The notes: generated from the sequence alone by a model not told the origin. A DNA stretch of 64,000 bases from Burkholderia singularis (GCF_900176645.1 NZ_FXAN01000035.1:16535-80534), one strand, 5' to 3'. Shown: positions 20,018 through 30,603, numbered from the stretch's first letter. Program-made: numbers and translations.

Positions 20018-21427
20018 TTACGCGTGCGCCGCCTCGAGACGCGATACGACAACGTCGCGGCCGAACAGCATCAGCACCGCGTCGATCGAAGGCGTGTGCG
20101 TCGTGCCCGCGACGAGCAGGCGCACCGGCATCGCGAGTTGCGGCATCTTGAGCTTGTGCGCGGCAAGCGTCGCCTTCAACGCGGATGCGATTGCCTCCTT
20201 GGTCCATTCGACCTGCTTGAGCGCGGCGGCAAATTCGGCAAGCGCCGGACGCACCGCATCGCTCACGTACTGCGCGAGCGCGTCGGCATCGGGCGCGGGC
20301 GTGCGGTAAAACATCGCGGCGTTTTCCGCGATCTCCTTGATCGTCGATGCGCGGTCCTTCATCAATCCGATCACGGCGGGAAGATCCGGTCCGCTCGCGA
20401 GCGCCGCAGCGTCGATACCGAGCGCCGCGAAAAACGGCTTCGACAACTCCGCGAGGCGCGTGTCGTCCGCTTCCTTGATGTAATGGTTGTTCAACCACAT
20501 CAGCTTGTTGTGATCGTACTGCGCGGGCGACTTGCCGAGATGTTCGAGATCGAACCATTCGACGAACTGCTCGCGCGAGAAGATCTCCGCGTCGCCGTGC
20601 GACCAGCCGAGGCGCGCGAGATAGTTGAGCACCGCCTCGGGCAGAAAGCCCGCATCGCGATAGCCCATCACGCTCATTGCGCCATGCCGCTTGCTCATCT
20701 TCTCGCCCGCCTCGTTCAGCACGGTCGGCAGATGCGCGTAGACCGGCGCCTCGGCGCCAAGCGCGCGCAGGATATTGATCTGGCGCGGCGTATTGTTCAC
20801 GTGATCGTCGCCGCGAATCACGTGTGTGATGCCCATGTCGATATCGTCGACGACGACGCAGAAGTTATACATCGGCGTGCCGTCCGGCCGCGCGACGATC
20901 AGGTCGTCGAGTTCCTCGTTCGAGATCTCGACGCGCCCCTTCACCGCGTCGTCCCACGCCACCGTGCCCGTCAGCGGATTCTTGAAACGCAGCACCGGCT
21001 GCACGCCGGCAGGCGGCTCGGGCAGCACCTTGCCCGGCTCGGGGCGCCAGGTGCCGTCATAGCGCGGCTTTTCGCCCGCCGCACGCTGCCGCTCGCGCAG
21101 CGCGTCAAGCTCCTCCATCGACATGTAGCACGGGTAGACAAGCCCCTGCTCCTGCATCTTGGCAAGCACTTCGCGATAGCGGTCCATCCGCTGCATCTGG
21201 TAATACGGACCTTCGTCGTAATCGAGGCCCAGCCATGCCATGCCTTCGAGAATGGCGTCCACCGCTTCCTGGCTCGAACGCTCGACGTCGGTATCCTCGA
21301 TGCGCAGCACGAACGCGCCTTTCGTCTTACGGGCGAATGCCCACGGATACAACGCGGAACGCAGGTTGCCCAAATGGATGAAGCCCGTGGGGCTCGGCGC
21401 GAAACGGGTGCGGACAGGACGGGTCAT
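20018..21427 (-). CDS. gltX: Glutamyl-tRNA synthetase
   Basis: Class I synthetase that charges tRNA-Glu (469 aa). [20 protein letters not shown] contains the HIGH-type motif (HLGN). [14 protein letters not shown] and the KMSKR loop ([12 protein letters not shown]) follow. [13 protein letters not shown] is a GluRS hallmark. The C-terminal anticodon-binding domain is intact. ATG 21427 (MTRPVRTR) gives the standard start. The genes for its substrate, tRNA-Glu, lie just downstream on the same strand but have their own promoter. Confidence 0.96.
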   Translation of the reverse strand: MTRPVRTRFAPSPTGFIHLGNLRSALYPWAFARKTKGAFVLRIEDTDVERSSQEAVDAILEGMAWLGLDYDEGPYYQMQRMDRYREVLAKMQEQGLVYPCYMSMEELDALRERQRAAGEKPRYDGTWRPEPGKVLPEPPAGVQPVLRFKNPLTGTVAWDDAVKGRVEISNEELDDLIVARPDGTPMYNFCVVVDDIDMGITHVIRGDDHVNNTPRQINILRALGAEAPVYAHLPTVLNEAGEKMSKRHGAMSVMGYRDAGFLPEAVLNYLARLGWSHGDAEIFSREQFVEWFDLEHLGKSPAQYDHNKLMWLNNHYIKEADDTRLAELSKPFFAALGIDAAALASGPDLPAVIGLMKDRASTIKEIAENAAMFYRTPAPDADALAQYVSDAVRPALAEFAAALKQVEWTKEAIASALKATLAAHKLKMPQLAMPVRLLVAGTTHTPSIDAVLMLFGRDVVVSRLEAAHA

Positions 21428-21540
21428 AAACGATAGCTCGAACGCCTCAAGCGGCGCATCAATTGAAACGACGCGGCCGGCAGCGCCCGCCGCGCGGCGA
21501 ACGCCCGGGCGCGCATACGGCCGGAACTGAAAGAGCACGA

Positions 21541-21546
21541 ATTATA
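21541..21546 (-). promoter_or_regulatory. Likely -10 box of gltX
   Basis: A consensus TATAAT on the minus strand, 114 nt before the gltX start, in otherwise GC-rich DNA. The -35 is weak. The rest of the 370-nt gltX/patatin divergent gap holds no ORF that looks real. Confidence 0.45.
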
Positions 21547-21797
21547 CTCGCCGCGCCGCGGTTTCCGGGGCCGCCCGCCGTCAAGCGCCATGTGACTTTC
21601 GCACCGCCCCGGCAGTTGCTTTATGATGTGCGCCGCGTCCGCGTTGGCGGCCGCGCACGGCCGGCCGCGATTGTTCGCGTTTGCCCGCGATCCGCCTGCC
21701 ATCCGGCGATCGGCGCGGCAAGGCCGCCGAATTTTCGCCGCGCATGCCGTGCATCTGTCACGCACTCAGCGCGGCTTGCCGCCGGAGAATGAAATCG

Positions 21798-22727
21798 ATG
21801 CCGCTTCGCAGCCCGTCACGTCGCACCTTCACGCTCACCTGCGCGTCAGCCGCGCTCGCCGCCTGCACGTCGTTCGGCACCAAGCCGACCACGTCGGGCG
21901 CCGTCACGCCGCCGACGAATCCGCCGCAGCCGCGCCCGGTGCGCATCGGCATCGCGCTCGGCGGCGGCGCCGCGCGCGGCTTCGCGCACGTCGGCGTGTT
22001 GAAGGCGCTCGAAGCGCGCGGCATTGCGGTCGAGATCGTCGCCGGCACGAGCGCGGGCTCGGTCGTCGGCGCGCTGTATGCGTCAGGCATGAATGCGCTC
22101 GCCATCAACAAGCTCGCGCTTGCGATGGACGAGGCGTCGATCAGCGACTGGGCCGTGCCGTTCCGCTCGCGCGGCCTGCTGCAAGGCATGGCGCTGCAGA
22201 ATTTCATCAACAAGACGCTCAACAACCGGCCGATCGAGAAGATGGCCAAGCCGCTCGGCATTGTCGCGACCGATCTGAAAAGCGGCCAGCCGCTGCTGTT
22301 CCAGCGCGGCAACACCGGGCTCGCGGTGCGGGCGTCGTGCAGCGTGCCGTCCGTGTTCGAGCCGGTGCGAATTGGTGATCACGAGTATGTCGACGGTGGA
22401 CTCGTCAGCCCCGTGCCCGCGTCGTTCGCGCGCAGGATGGGAGCCGACTTCGTGATCGCGGTCGACATTTCCGCGCGCCCCGAAGGCGCTGCGACGCAAA
22501 ACCCGATCGAGATGCTGCTGCAAACGTTCACGATCATGGGGCAGACGATCAAGACCTACGAACTCGACAAGTACGCGGATGTCGTGATCCGGCCGAACCT
22601 CGCCGCAATGGGCGGCAGCGACTTCAACCAGCGCAACGCGGCCATCCTGGCGGGCGAGGAAGCGGTTGCGCGGATCATGCCGGAGTTGCAGCGCAAGCTG
22701 GCGGCCGTGCGCCCGGCGGCGGCGTAA
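21798..22727 (+). CDS. Patatin-like phospholipase, predicted lipoprotein (RssA type)
   Basis: 309 aa. The N-terminal SPSRRTFTLTCASAALAACTSF is a lipoprotein signal with lipobox LAAC, so the protein should be anchored in a membrane facing the periplasm. The patatin lipase core has the oxyanion-hole motif GGGAARGFAHVGVL, nucleophile elbow GTSAGS, and catalytic-dyad Asp in YVDGGLVSPVPA. Two ATGs are possible: 21789 and 21798. A GGAG at 21784-21787 is 1 nt from the first and 10 nt from the second, so 21798 is chosen. It hydrolyses phospholipid acyl esters by family analogy. Confidence 0.88.
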   Translation: MPLRSPSRRTFTLTCASAALAACTSFGTKPTTSGAVTPPTNPPQPRPVRIGIALGGGAARGFAHVGVLKALEARGIAVEIVAGTSAGSVVGALYASGMNALAINKLALAMDEASISDWAVPFRSRGLLQGMALQNFINKTLNNRPIEKMAKPLGIVATDLKSGQPLLFQRGNTGLAVRASCSVPSVFEPVRIGDHEYVDGGLVSPVPASFARRMGADFVIAVDISARPEGAATQNPIEMLLQTFTIMGQTIKTYELDKYADVVIRPNLAAMGGSDFNQRNAAILAGEEAVARIMPELQRKLAAVRPAAA

Positions 22728-22807
22728 GCGAGCACATCGCGCCACACGCGGCCGCGCTTCGGCAGCAAGCGCGCGTCCAGCACGCCAAAATGGGGCACGC
22801 TTAAACA

Positions 22808-22842
22808 AAAACCCCGTCATCCCAACTGGATGGCGGGGTTTC
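22808..22842. terminator. Terminator between the convergent patatin and NlpC genes
   Basis: Stem AAACCCCGTCATCC / GGATGGCGGGGTTT (one wobble pair), 5-nt loop. A-tract on the left gives a T-tract for minus-strand transcripts; TTT on the right gives a weak plus-strand signal, so it may serve both genes. Confidence 0.8.
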
Positions 22843-22885
22843 GACTCGGTCGACTCAGGCGCCGAGCCGGAGCGCGGCCGACTAC

Positions 22886-23575
22886 TCAGTTGCCGCCGCT
22901 GTCACCGATCGTCGCGCGCACGCGCTGACGCAGATCGTCGGGTTTCGTCGTGAACTGCGTCTCGATCCGGCGTGCACCGGTGAAGCGCTTTTCCCAATAG
23001 CTGCTATCGAGATCGTCCACGCGGATCGTGCTGCCCGTCGACGGCGAATGCACGAATTTGTTGTCACCGATATAAATGCCGACATGCGAGAACGTCCGGC
23101 GCATCGTGTTGAAGAACACGAGATCGCCCGGCTTCAGCTCGCTCATCCGCACCTTTTCACCCACGCGGCTCATCTCCTCGGCGCGGCGCGGCAACGACAT
23201 GCCGAGCGTGTCCTGGAACACGTAGCGCACGAAGCCGCTGCAATCGAGCCCCGAATCCGGGGTGTTGCCGCCCCAGCGATAACGCACGCCGATCATGTTC
23301 AGCGCGCCGACGACGACGTCGCCCGCCCTGCCCGCCATGCCGGAGAGGAACGACTTCGCGCCGCCCTGGCTCTTCGCCGGCGCGGCCGCGCCATTGGGCT
23401 GCTGCTGGGCATTCTGCGGAAGGAAACCGATGTCGGACTGAGCCGAATTGACGGCATTTTGATTTGAACTGCTGACTTCGTCGGCGAACGCGCCGGGAGC
23501 GGCAGCGATCAAGACGCCTATGAACATCCCGGCGGCGACGCGCGTGCAAGCCTGGGTGAAGGAGCGGTGCTGCAT
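22886..23575 (-). CDS. Secreted NlpC/P60 peptidoglycan hydrolase
   Basis: 229 aa. Signal peptide at residues 1-31 (hydrophobic MFIGVLIAAAPGAFA). A Gln/Asn/Ala linker follows. The NlpC/P60 papain-like domain covers residues about 85-200 with triad Cys112 (DCSGFVRYVF), His164 (FSHVGIYIG) and His176 (FVHSPS). Such enzymes cut D-Glu-meso-DAP bonds in stem peptides in the periplasm, in growth or recycling. Single gene with its own strong promoter at 23630-23658. Confidence 0.92.
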   Translation of the reverse strand: MQHRSFTQACTRVAAGMFIGVLIAAAPGAFADEVSSSNQNAVNSAQSDIGFLPQNAQQQPNGAAAPAKSQGGAKSFLSGMAGRAGDVVVGALNMIGVRYRWGGNTPDSGLDCSGFVRYVFQDTLGMSLPRRAEEMSRVGEKVRMSELKPGDLVFFNTMRRTFSHVGIYIGDNKFVHSPSTGSTIRVDDLDSSYWEKRFTGARRIETQFTTKPDDLRQRVRATIGDSGGN

Positions 23576-23629
23576 GAGTCGATAGATTTGCGCTGAAAAA
23601 TCAGTCGATTGGCGGAAAATTTCGGTCGA

Positions 23630-23658
23630 TACTAGCCACGACGGATATGTTTGTCAAA
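23630..23658 (-). promoter_or_regulatory. Strong sigma70 promoter of the NlpC/P60 gene
   Basis: Minus strand: perfect -35 TTGACA (23653-23658), 17-nt spacer, -10 TAGTAT (23630-23635), with the start codon 55 nt further on. Confidence 0.85.
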
Positions 23659-23710
23659 AGGAATTAATGATTTTGAGCCAAATAGGTGCATCGCCTTTCG
23701 TTCAACAGAC

Positions 23711-25378
23711 CTAACCAATGGCTTTCAATAGGCGTTGCGTGTAAGGATGCGCCGGCTCGGAGAAGATTCGCTCGACATCACCCGTCTCGACGATTATCCC
23801 CCCTTGCATCACCGCGACTCGGTGCGCCATCGCGCCGATTACTTCCAAATCGTGGCTAATGAAGAGATAGCCGAGGTTGTATTTGCGCTGAAGATTGGCC
23901 AGCAGTTTCAGCACCTGCTGCTGGATCGACACATCGAGCGCGCTCGTCGGCTCGTCGAGCACGAGCACGCGCGGCTCCAGCACGAGCGCGCGCGCGATCG
24001 CAATCCGCTGGCGCTGCCCGCCCGAAAACTCGTGCGCATAGCGATGCAGCACCGTATGGTCGAGCCCGACCTCGCGGAGTACCGCGATCGTCTTGTCGCG
24101 GCGCGCGTCGGCGGACAGCTGCGGACGGTGCAGCGCGAGCCCCTCGGACACGATGCGCTCGATGGTCTGCCGCGGCGAAAGCGAACTGAATGGATCTTGA
24201 AAGACCACTTGCATATCCGCGCGCAATGCGCGGCGCTCGCGGCCGCGATAGCTCGCAAGCGAACGTCCGTCGAACTGGACGTCGCCATGCGCGATGCGTT
24301 GCAGCCCAAGCAGGGCCATCGCGAGCGTCGATTTGCCAGACCCGGACTCGCCGACGATCCCGAGCGTCTCGCCCTGCCGCACCGATACGCTCGCGCCGGA
24401 CACCGCCGTGAAACGTGCGTCGCGGAACCAGCCGGCGAAGCCCGGCCGTTTCTGCTTGAACTGCACCGTCACGCCACGCGCGTCGAGCATGACGGGCGCG
24501 ATCGGCAACACGGGCGATACCGTGCGCTGCGGCCGGCTGTTCAACAGGCGCCGCGTATACGGATGCTCGGGCGCGCCGAAGATCCGCTCGAGCGGCCCGG
24601 ATTCGACGAGCCGCCCCTTTTCCATCACCGCGACGCGCTCGGCGAAGCGCCGCACCAGATTCAGATCGTGCGTGATCAGCAGCACCGCCATTCCGCGCTC
24701 GGCCGCCGCGTCGCGTTGCAGCTCGAGCAGCAGCTCGACGATCTGCGCGCGGATCGTCACGTCGAGCGCGGTCGTCGGTTCGTCGGCGATCAGCAGGCGC
24801 GGCCGGCACGCGAGCGCCATCGCGATCATCACGCGCTGCCGCTGGCCGCCCGACAGCTGATGCGGGTAGCTGTCGACGCGCTCGCGCGGCCGGTCGATAC
24901 CGGTGCGCGCCAGCAGCGCGATCGCCCGCTCGCGCGCGTCGCGCTTCGTCACGCCGTCGTGCAGCTCGATCGTCTCGCCGATCTGCTCGCCGACCGTGTA
25001 AAGCGGATTGAGCGCCGTCATCGGCTCCTGGAAGATCATCGCGAGATCCGCGCCGCGCAGCGCGCGCATCTCGCGCTCGCTCTTGTCGACGAGATTCTCG
25101 CCGGCAAAGCGGATCGCGCCGGACACGTCGGCGTCGCGCAACAACCGCAGAATCGACAGCGCGGTCACGCTCTTGCCCGAGCCGGATTCGCCGACGAGCG
25201 CGACGCGCTCGCCGCGGCCGATCGCCAACGACACGTCGTCGACGGCGAGCATATCGCCGAAACGCACGCACAGCCGCTCGATCGACAGCAGCGGCCCGCC
25301 CAGCGCGTGCCCATCGCGCAGCCGGCTGCCGCCCGGCGCACGCTGCGTATCGCGGCGATTCGCGTCGGCCGCGCTCAT
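23711..25378 (-). CDS. yejF: Peptide ABC transporter ATPase, fused tandem ATP-binding domains
   Basis: 555-aa cytoplasmic ATPase carrying both nucleotide-binding domains of an Opp/Yej-type importer. Domain 1: Walker A GESGSGKS (near residue 63), [19 protein letters not shown], signature LSGGQRQRV, Walker [13 protein letters not shown]. Domain 2: [43 protein letters not shown]. Both end with the oligopeptide-type tail EHPYTRRLL / AHPYTQRLL. The start at 25378 overlaps the yejE stop by 4 nt (ATGA). Last gene of yejABEF. In E. coli this transporter imports microcin C and peptides; in intracellular pathogens it has been linked to resistance to host peptides. Confidence 0.94.
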   Translation of the reverse strand: MSAADANRRDTQRAPGGSRLRDGHALGGPLLSIERLCVRFGDMLAVDDVSLAIGRGERVALVGESGSGKSVTALSILRLLRDADVSGAIRFAGENLVDKSEREMRALRGADLAMIFQEPMTALNPLYTVGEQIGETIELHDGVTKRDARERAIALLARTGIDRPRERVDSYPHQLSGGQRQRVMIAMALACRPRLLIADEPTTALDVTIRAQIVELLLELQRDAAAERGMAVLLITHDLNLVRRFAERVAVMEKGRLVESGPLERIFGAPEHPYTRRLLNSRPQRTVSPVLPIAPVMLDARGVTVQFKQKRPGFAGWFRDARFTAVSGASVSVRQGETLGIVGESGSGKSTLAMALLGLQRIAHGDVQFDGRSLASYRGRERRALRADMQVVFQDPFSSLSPRQTIERIVSEGLALHRPQLSADARRDKTIAVLREVGLDHTVLHRYAHEFSGGQRQRIAIARALVLEPRVLVLDEPTSALDVSIQQQVLKLLANLQRKYNLGYLFISHDLEVIGAMAHRVAVMQGGIIVETGDVERIFSEPAHPYTQRLLKAIG

Positions 25379-26475
25379 CGAACACCTCCCGCCGCCGCGC
25401 GCGCCGTATCGGCAACGCGCGTATCGAGCGCGTTGCGCAGCGCATCGCCCATGAAGGTCAGCAGCAGCAGCGTCGCGACGAGCACGCAGAACGTCGCGAG
25501 CGAGATCCACCACGCGTCGAGATTGCCCTTGCCCTGCGCGAGCAGCTCGCCCAGGCTCGGCGTCGGCGGCGGCACGCCGAGGCCAAGGAAATCGAGGCTC
25601 GTGAGCGCGAGAATCGCGCCGCTCATCCGGAACGGCAAGAACGTGATGACGGGCGTGAGGCTGTTCGGCAACACGTGCCGCCAGATGATCTGCCAGCTCG
25701 ACAGGCCCATCGCGCGCGCGGCGCGCACGTAGTCCTGCGAGCGGTTGCGCAAGAATTCCGCGCGCACGTAATCGGACAGTCCGATCCAGCCGAACAGCGA
25801 CAGCAGCACGATCAGCAACACGAAACTCGGCTCGAACACCGACGCGAAAATGATCAGCAGATACAGCTCGGGCATCGCGCTCCAGATCTCGATGAGACGC
25901 TGGCCGATGATGTCGATGCGTCCGCCGAAGTAGCCCTGCACCGCGCCCGCGGCAATGCCAAGCACCGTGCCGATGAACGTGAGGATCAGCGCGAATTCGA
26001 CCGACACCCGGAAGCCGTAGACGAGCCGCGCGAGCAGGTCGCGCCCTTGCGCATCCGTGCCGAGCCAATTCTCGCGCGACGGCGGCGCGGGATTGGGCCG
26101 CGTCGAGAAGTAGTTGAGCGTGTCGTAGTGGTAGCGGTTCAGTGGATACAGCGCGAAATTGCCCGGCGCGGCGAGTTTACCGCGCACGTAGGGGTCGAGA
26201 TAGTCGGCGGGCGTCGGGAAATCGCCGCCGAACACCGTCTCCGGGTAGTCGCGCAGCAGCGGGAAATAGTAATGACCGTCGTAGCGCACAACGAGCGGCT
26301 TATCGTTCGACCACAGCGGCGCGGCAATGCTCACCGCGAACGCGACGGCGAAGATCACGAGGCTCCAGTAGCCGAGCCGCTGCGCCTTGAAGCGCCGCCA
26401 CACGCGCCGCACGGGCGAAGGCGACACGCGCGCGCGCGCGGCGTCGATGCGGGAAGAAACGGCGGATCGACTCAA
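25375..26475 (-). CDS. yejE: Peptide ABC transporter permease YejE
   Basis: 366-aa inner-membrane permease. An N-terminal membrane segment is followed by a periplasmic loop typical of YejE (NDKPLVVRYDGHYYFPLL, SRENWLGTDAQGRDLLARL). Five more segments carry the EAA loop (DYVRAARAMGLSSWQIIWRH). The family start falls on a TTG codon at 26475 (MSRSAVSS); no ATG exists before residue 190, so the rare start is required. One nucleotide separates it from the yejB stop. Confidence 0.93.
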   Translation of the reverse strand: MSRSAVSSRIDAARARVSPSPVRRVWRRFKAQRLGYWSLVIFAVAFAVSIAAPLWSNDKPLVVRYDGHYYFPLLRDYPETVFGGDFPTPADYLDPYVRGKLAAPGNFALYPLNRYHYDTLNYFSTRPNPAPPSRENWLGTDAQGRDLLARLVYGFRVSVEFALILTFIGTVLGIAAGAVQGYFGGRIDIIGQRLIEIWSAMPELYLLIIFASVFEPSFVLLIVLLSLFGWIGLSDYVRAEFLRNRSQDYVRAARAMGLSSWQIIWRHVLPNSLTPVITFLPFRMSGAILALTSLDFLGLGVPPPTPSLGELLAQGKGNLDAWWISLATFCVLVATLLLLTFMGDALRNALDTRVADTARAAAGGVR

Positions 26476-26476
26476 T

Positions 26477-27520
26477 TCAGCGCTCCAGTTGCTCGAATTG
26501 CACGCGCGGGTCGACCCACACGTAGCAGAGATCGGATACGAGCTTCGTCGCGAGCCCGATCAGCGTGAAGATGTACAGCGTGCCGAGCACGACCGGGTAG
26601 TCGCGCCGGATCACCGATTCATACGACAGCAAGCCCAACCCGTCGAGCGAGAACAATGTCTCGATCAGCAGGCTGCCGGTGAAGAACGCGCCGATGAACG
26701 CCGCCGGAAAGCCAACCACGAGCGGCAGCAGCGCGTTGCGAAACACGTGCTTCCATAGCACACGGCGCTCGGCGAGCCCCTTTGCACGCGCGGTCAGCAC
26801 GTATTGCTTGCGGATTTCGTCGAGAAACGCGTTCTTCGTGAGCATCGTGACGACCGCGAAACTGCCGACCACCGACGCGGTGATCGGTAACACGATATGC
26901 CACAGATAATCGGCGACCTTACCCGCGACGGACAACTGCGCGAAGTTGTCCGACGTGAGGCCGCGCAGCGGGAAGATCTGCCAGAACGAGCCGCCGCCGA
27001 ACAGCACGAGCAGCAGCACGCCGAGCACGAAGCCGGGAATCGCGTAGCCGATCAATACGGCGAGGCTCGTCGCGAGATCGAACGTCGAGCCGTTTCGTAC
27101 CGCCTTCGCGATGCCGAGCGGCACCGAAATCAAGTACGTGAGCAAAAACGTCCATACGCCGATACTGATCGACACCGGCAGTTTCGACACGATCAGCGAC
27201 CACACGCTGCGATGATGGAAATAACTGTCGCCAAGATCGAAGCGCGCAAAGCGCGCGAGCATCAGCCCATAGCGCTCGACGGGCGGCTTGTCGAAGCCGT
27301 ACAGCGCTTTCAGTTGCGCGAGCTGCTGCGCGTCGACGCCGGTATGCGAGCGCATGCCATACGGCGCCGCGCCATCCTGCGTGGCGCCCTTGCGCAGCTC
27401 ATACACGGCCTGCTCGACCGGGCCGCCCGGCACGAACTGGATCACGGCGAACGTGATCGTCAACACGCCGACGAGCGTCGGAATCATCAGCAAAAGACGT
27501 TTGAGGATGTAGCTCCACAT
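26477..27520 (-). CDS. yejB: Peptide ABC transporter permease YejB
   Basis: 347-aa inner-membrane permease. MWSYILKRLLLMIPTLVGVLTITFAVIQFVPGGPVEQ is the typical DppB/OppB-type N-terminus (quoted here in part: first segment residues 1-30). EAA loop YVLTARAKGLAERRVLWKHVFRNAL. Six predicted membrane segments. ATG 27520 is the conserved start. It pairs with YejE to form the channel. An 85-nt gap separates it from yejA. Confidence 0.94.
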   Translation of the reverse strand: MWSYILKRLLLMIPTLVGVLTITFAVIQFVPGGPVEQAVYELRKGATQDGAAPYGMRSHTGVDAQQLAQLKALYGFDKPPVERYGLMLARFARFDLGDSYFHHRSVWSLIVSKLPVSISIGVWTFLLTYLISVPLGIAKAVRNGSTFDLATSLAVLIGYAIPGFVLGVLLLVLFGGGSFWQIFPLRGLTSDNFAQLSVAGKVADYLWHIVLPITASVVGSFAVVTMLTKNAFLDEIRKQYVLTARAKGLAERRVLWKHVFRNALLPLVVGFPAAFIGAFFTGSLLIETLFSLDGLGLLSYESVIRRDYPVVLGTLYIFTLIGLATKLVSDLCYVWVDPRVQFEQLER

Positions 27521-27605
27521 AGGCGCTTGTCGAGAAGGTTCGAACGATTTGGCCGACAGGCGATCGACCACGCTTATGGCCAGCGGATGACCCGCTTGCC
27601 GGCCG

Positions 27606-29585
27606 TCACGGCGCGGCCGGCGAATCGTGTCCGGGCTTCGCCCACCACATCGACGCGATCCAGCCTTCCGCCGCATAGTACAGCGGCAGCGTCTGCGGAT
27701 AGCCGAGCGTGCGCTTATACGCGACGCGCCATGTCGTGCTGTACCAATGCGGCACCACGTAGTAGCCGTGGATCAGCACGCGGTCGAGCGCGCGCGCCGC
27801 GTCGAACAACTGCTCGCGCGTTTGCGCGCGCACGAGCGCGTTCAGGATCGCGTCGACCGCCGGCGATTTCAGGCCGATCATGTTGTCCGAGCCCGGCTCG
27901 TCTGCATAGCGGCTCGCAAAGCGCGTGAGCTGCTCGGTTCCCGGCACTTGAACGCCTGCGTAACGGATCGACGTCATGTCATAGTCGAACGCGTTGAAAC
28001 GATTCTGCAGCAGCGCGAAGTCGGCCGTCCGAAACTTCACGGCAATCCCGAGCTTTGCCAGATTGCGCGCGTAAGCGGTCACGATGGGTTCCATCCCCGC
28101 GCTCGAATCGTCGAGGATCTCGAATGCGAACGGCTCGCCCTTCGCATTGCGCAGCGCGCCGTCGCGGTATGTCCAGCCCGCCTGCGCAAGCAGCGCACGG
28201 GCCTTCAGCAGATTGGCGCGCAGCGAGCCGGGTGCATTCGTGCTCGGCTGCTTGGGCATCGGCCCGAATACGGCCGGGTCCAGCTGCGCGCGCAGCGGAT
28301 CGAGCAGCGCGAGTTCGCCCGGACCGGGCACGCCGCTCGCCTGCAAGGCGGTATCGGCGAAATAGCTGTCCAACCGTGTATAGGCGCCGTAGAACAGCTG
28401 GCGGTTCAGCCATTCGAAATCGAACGCGAGATCGAGCGCTTGCCGCACGCGCACATCCTGGAAGAGCGGGCGCCGCAGGTTCATCAGGAATCCTTGCATC
28501 CCGGCGCCGTTGTGCTGACGGAACTCGCGCTTGACAAGCTCGCCGCTGTCGAAGCGTTTGCCGACATCGCGCCGCACCCAGTTGCGGGCTCCGTATTCGA
28601 CGAGCGCGTCGTACTCGCCTGCCTTGAACGCCTCGAGCTTCGCCACACCATCGCCGTAGAGTTTGTAGACGATGCGTTCGAAGTTGTTCGTGCCCACTCG
28701 CACCGGCAGCGCGGCGCCCCAGTACGCGGCATCGCGCCGGTACGTGATCGTGCGGCCGCTGTCATAGCGCTCGATGACATACGGGCCGCTGCCGATCGGC
28801 GGCTCGAACGCGAGTTGGTCGAAGCGCATCCGGGTGCCGTCCGGCCTCAAGCCCCATTTGCGCGAGAACACCGGCACGCCGGCCGCGATGAGCGGCAGCT
28901 CGCGACTTGGGCGGCGAAAATCGAAACGCACGCTTGCCGGATCGACTGCCACCGCGCGTATGATATCCGCGTAATAGGCCGGGAATTGCGGCGCCGCCTG
29001 CGGACTTTTCAGCACGTCGAACGAAAATTTGACGTCCGCCGCGGTCACGGGATCGCCGTTCGAGAAACGCGCGTGCGGATTCAAATGAAACGTGACCGAC
29101 ATCCCGTCCGGCGCGACGGCGATATCGTCGGCGAGCAGCCCGTACATCGTCGCGGGCTCGTCGGCGCTGCCCGTCATCAAGCTTTCGAACAGGAAATCGA
29201 GCCCGGGCGCCGCGTTGCCGCGCAACGTGAACGGATTGAACTTGTCGAAGGTCGACAGCCGGTTCGGATTCGCCAGCACGAGCGTACCGCCCTTGGGCGC
29301 CTGCGGATTCACGTAGTCAAAATGCTTGAAACCGGGCGGATACTTTGGTTCGCCATACTGAGCGATTGCGTAGGCCGCGTGCGCCGACTGTGCCGCGGCG
29401 AATGCGAATACCACGCCCGCGGCCACCGCCATGCGGGCGATGCACGCGTGGCGCGATGCACGCGCAAACACGGCGCGCCACGCGCCGCGCGCAGGTTGCA
29501 GCACGACCGATCGATTGATCGATGCTTGCGTTGCCGCGTGCCGCGGCGGCCGTGGCCGAAAAACGTGGGGCAAACCGATCGTCAT
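27606..29585 (-). CDS. yejA: Peptide-binding protein YejA (SBP family 5)
   Basis: Periplasmic solute-binding protein of the DppA/OppA/YejA group, 659 aa with the first ATG. Mature features: GEPKYPPGFKHFDYVNPQAPKGGTL (YejA signature), EGSLMT-like FESLMTGS, GLLADDIAVAPDGMSVTFHL, SGPYVIERYDSGRTITYRRDAAYW, and WYSTTWRVAYKR near the end. The signal peptide is unusual: hydrophobic MAVAAGVVFAFAAAQSAHA begins only at residue 52, after a long Arg-rich stretch. Either the true start is further in (for example near 29432) or the N-region is very long; no ribosome site decides. It captures peptides for YejBEF. Confidence 0.92.
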   Translation of the reverse strand: MTIGLPHVFRPRPPRHAATQASINRSVVLQPARGAWRAVFARASRHACIARMAVAAGVVFAFAAAQSAHAAYAIAQYGEPKYPPGFKHFDYVNPQAPKGGTLVLANPNRLSTFDKFNPFTLRGNAAPGLDFLFESLMTGSADEPATMYGLLADDIAVAPDGMSVTFHLNPHARFSNGDPVTAADVKFSFDVLKSPQAAPQFPAYYADIIRAVAVDPASVRFDFRRPSRELPLIAAGVPVFSRKWGLRPDGTRMRFDQLAFEPPIGSGPYVIERYDSGRTITYRRDAAYWGAALPVRVGTNNFERIVYKLYGDGVAKLEAFKAGEYDALVEYGARNWVRRDVGKRFDSGELVKREFRQHNGAGMQGFLMNLRRPLFQDVRVRQALDLAFDFEWLNRQLFYGAYTRLDSYFADTALQASGVPGPGELALLDPLRAQLDPAVFGPMPKQPSTNAPGSLRANLLKARALLAQAGWTYRDGALRNAKGEPFAFEILDDSSAGMEPIVTAYARNLAKLGIAVKFRTADFALLQNRFNAFDYDMTSIRYAGVQVPGTEQLTRFASRYADEPGSDNMIGLKSPAVDAILNALVRAQTREQLFDAARALDRVLIHGYYVVPHWYSTTWRVAYKRTLGYPQTLPLYYAAEGWIASMWWAKPGHDSPAAP

Positions 29586-29712
29586 GGATGAATAGATGCG
29601 TTGGCAGATCTTCGAGGATGGCGTTGTGAGAGAATTCTACCCACTTGCAACCGATTACAGCCAACCGCTGCCCGCGCCGGCGTGGGCGCGCCCGCTTCAT
29701 ATAGGAGAATTC

Positions 29713-30507
29713 ATGGGCTTTCTCGACGGTAAACGTATTCTGCTGACGGGTCTCTTGTCGAACCGTTCGATCGCCTACGGCATCGCCAAGGCATGTAAGC
29801 GCGAAGGCGCCGAACTTGCGTTCACCTACGTCGGCGATCGCTTCAAGGATCGCATCACCGAGTTCGCCGCGGAGTTCGGCAGCGAACTCGTGTTCCCGTG
29901 CGATGTAGCCGACGATGCTCAGATCGACGCGCTCTTCACGTCGCTGAAGGAACACTGGGACAGCCTCGACGGCCTCGTCCATTCGATCGGCTTCGCTCCG
30001 CGCGAGGCGATCGCCGGCGATTTCCTCGACGGTCTGTCGCGTGAGAGCTTCCGCATCGCGCACGACATCTCCGCATACAGCTTTCCGGCGCTCGCGAAAG
30101 CCGCGCAGCCGATGCTCTCGAGCGATGCTTCGATCCTCACGCTCACCTATCTCGGCGCCGAGCGGGCAATTCCGAACTACAACACGATGGGCGTCGCGAA
30201 AGCCGCGCTCGAGGCAAGCGTACGTTATCTCGCGGTGTCGCTCGGCGCGAAGGGCGTGCGCGTGAACGGCATCTCGGCCGGGCCGATCAAGACGCTCGCC
30301 GCAAGCGGCATCAAGGGCTTCGGCAAGATTCTGGATTTCGTCGAGCAAAGCGCGCCGCTCAAGCGCAACGTGACGATCGAACAGGTCGGCAATGCGGGCG
30401 CGTTCCTGTTGTCAGATCTCGCGAGCGGGATCACGGCCGAAATCATGCACGTCGACTCCGGCTTCAATGCAGTGGTGGGGGGCATGGCGGGCGGCGAAGG
30501 CGAGTAA
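29713..30507 (+). CDS. fabI: Enoyl-[acyl-carrier-protein] reductase (NADH)
   Basis: Last reduction of each fatty-acid elongation cycle, and the triclosan target. 264 aa. Rossmann motif [20 protein letters not shown] at the N-terminus, SIGFAP, and the catalytic pair Tyr156 and Lys163 ([16 protein letters not shown]), the same numbering as E. coli FabI. Other landmarks: [11 protein letters not shown] and YVDSGF-like [14 protein letters not shown] at 29703-29707 sets ATG 29713. Divergent from yejA; the 127-nt gap holds its promoter, which I could not resolve. Confidence 0.96.
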   Translation: MGFLDGKRILLTGLLSNRSIAYGIAKACKREGAELAFTYVGDRFKDRITEFAAEFGSELVFPCDVADDAQIDALFTSLKEHWDSLDGLVHSIGFAPREAIAGDFLDGLSRESFRIAHDISAYSFPALAKAAQPMLSSDASILTLTYLGAERAIPNYNTMGVAKAALEASVRYLAVSLGAKGVRVNGISAGPIKTLAASGIKGFGKILDFVEQSAPLKRNVTIEQVGNAGAFLLSDLASGITAEIMHVDSGFNAVVGGMAGGEGE

Positions 30508-30574
30508 GCGCGCGACGCATGCTGGATTGCGGCCGGCCGGCCGCCCGGCCGCCGCATCACACGGCGGCCCTGGT

Positions 30575-30602
30575 CCGGCCGCCGCGCGTCGCAGGCGGCC
30601 GG
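30575..30602. other. GC hairpin between convergent fabI and proline-rich gene
   Basis: Perfect 9-bp stem CCGGCCGCC / GGCGGCCGG with a 10-nt loop, touching the stop of the proline-rich gene. There is no T-tract, so terminator function is uncertain. Confidence 0.4.
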
Positions 30603-30603
30603 C

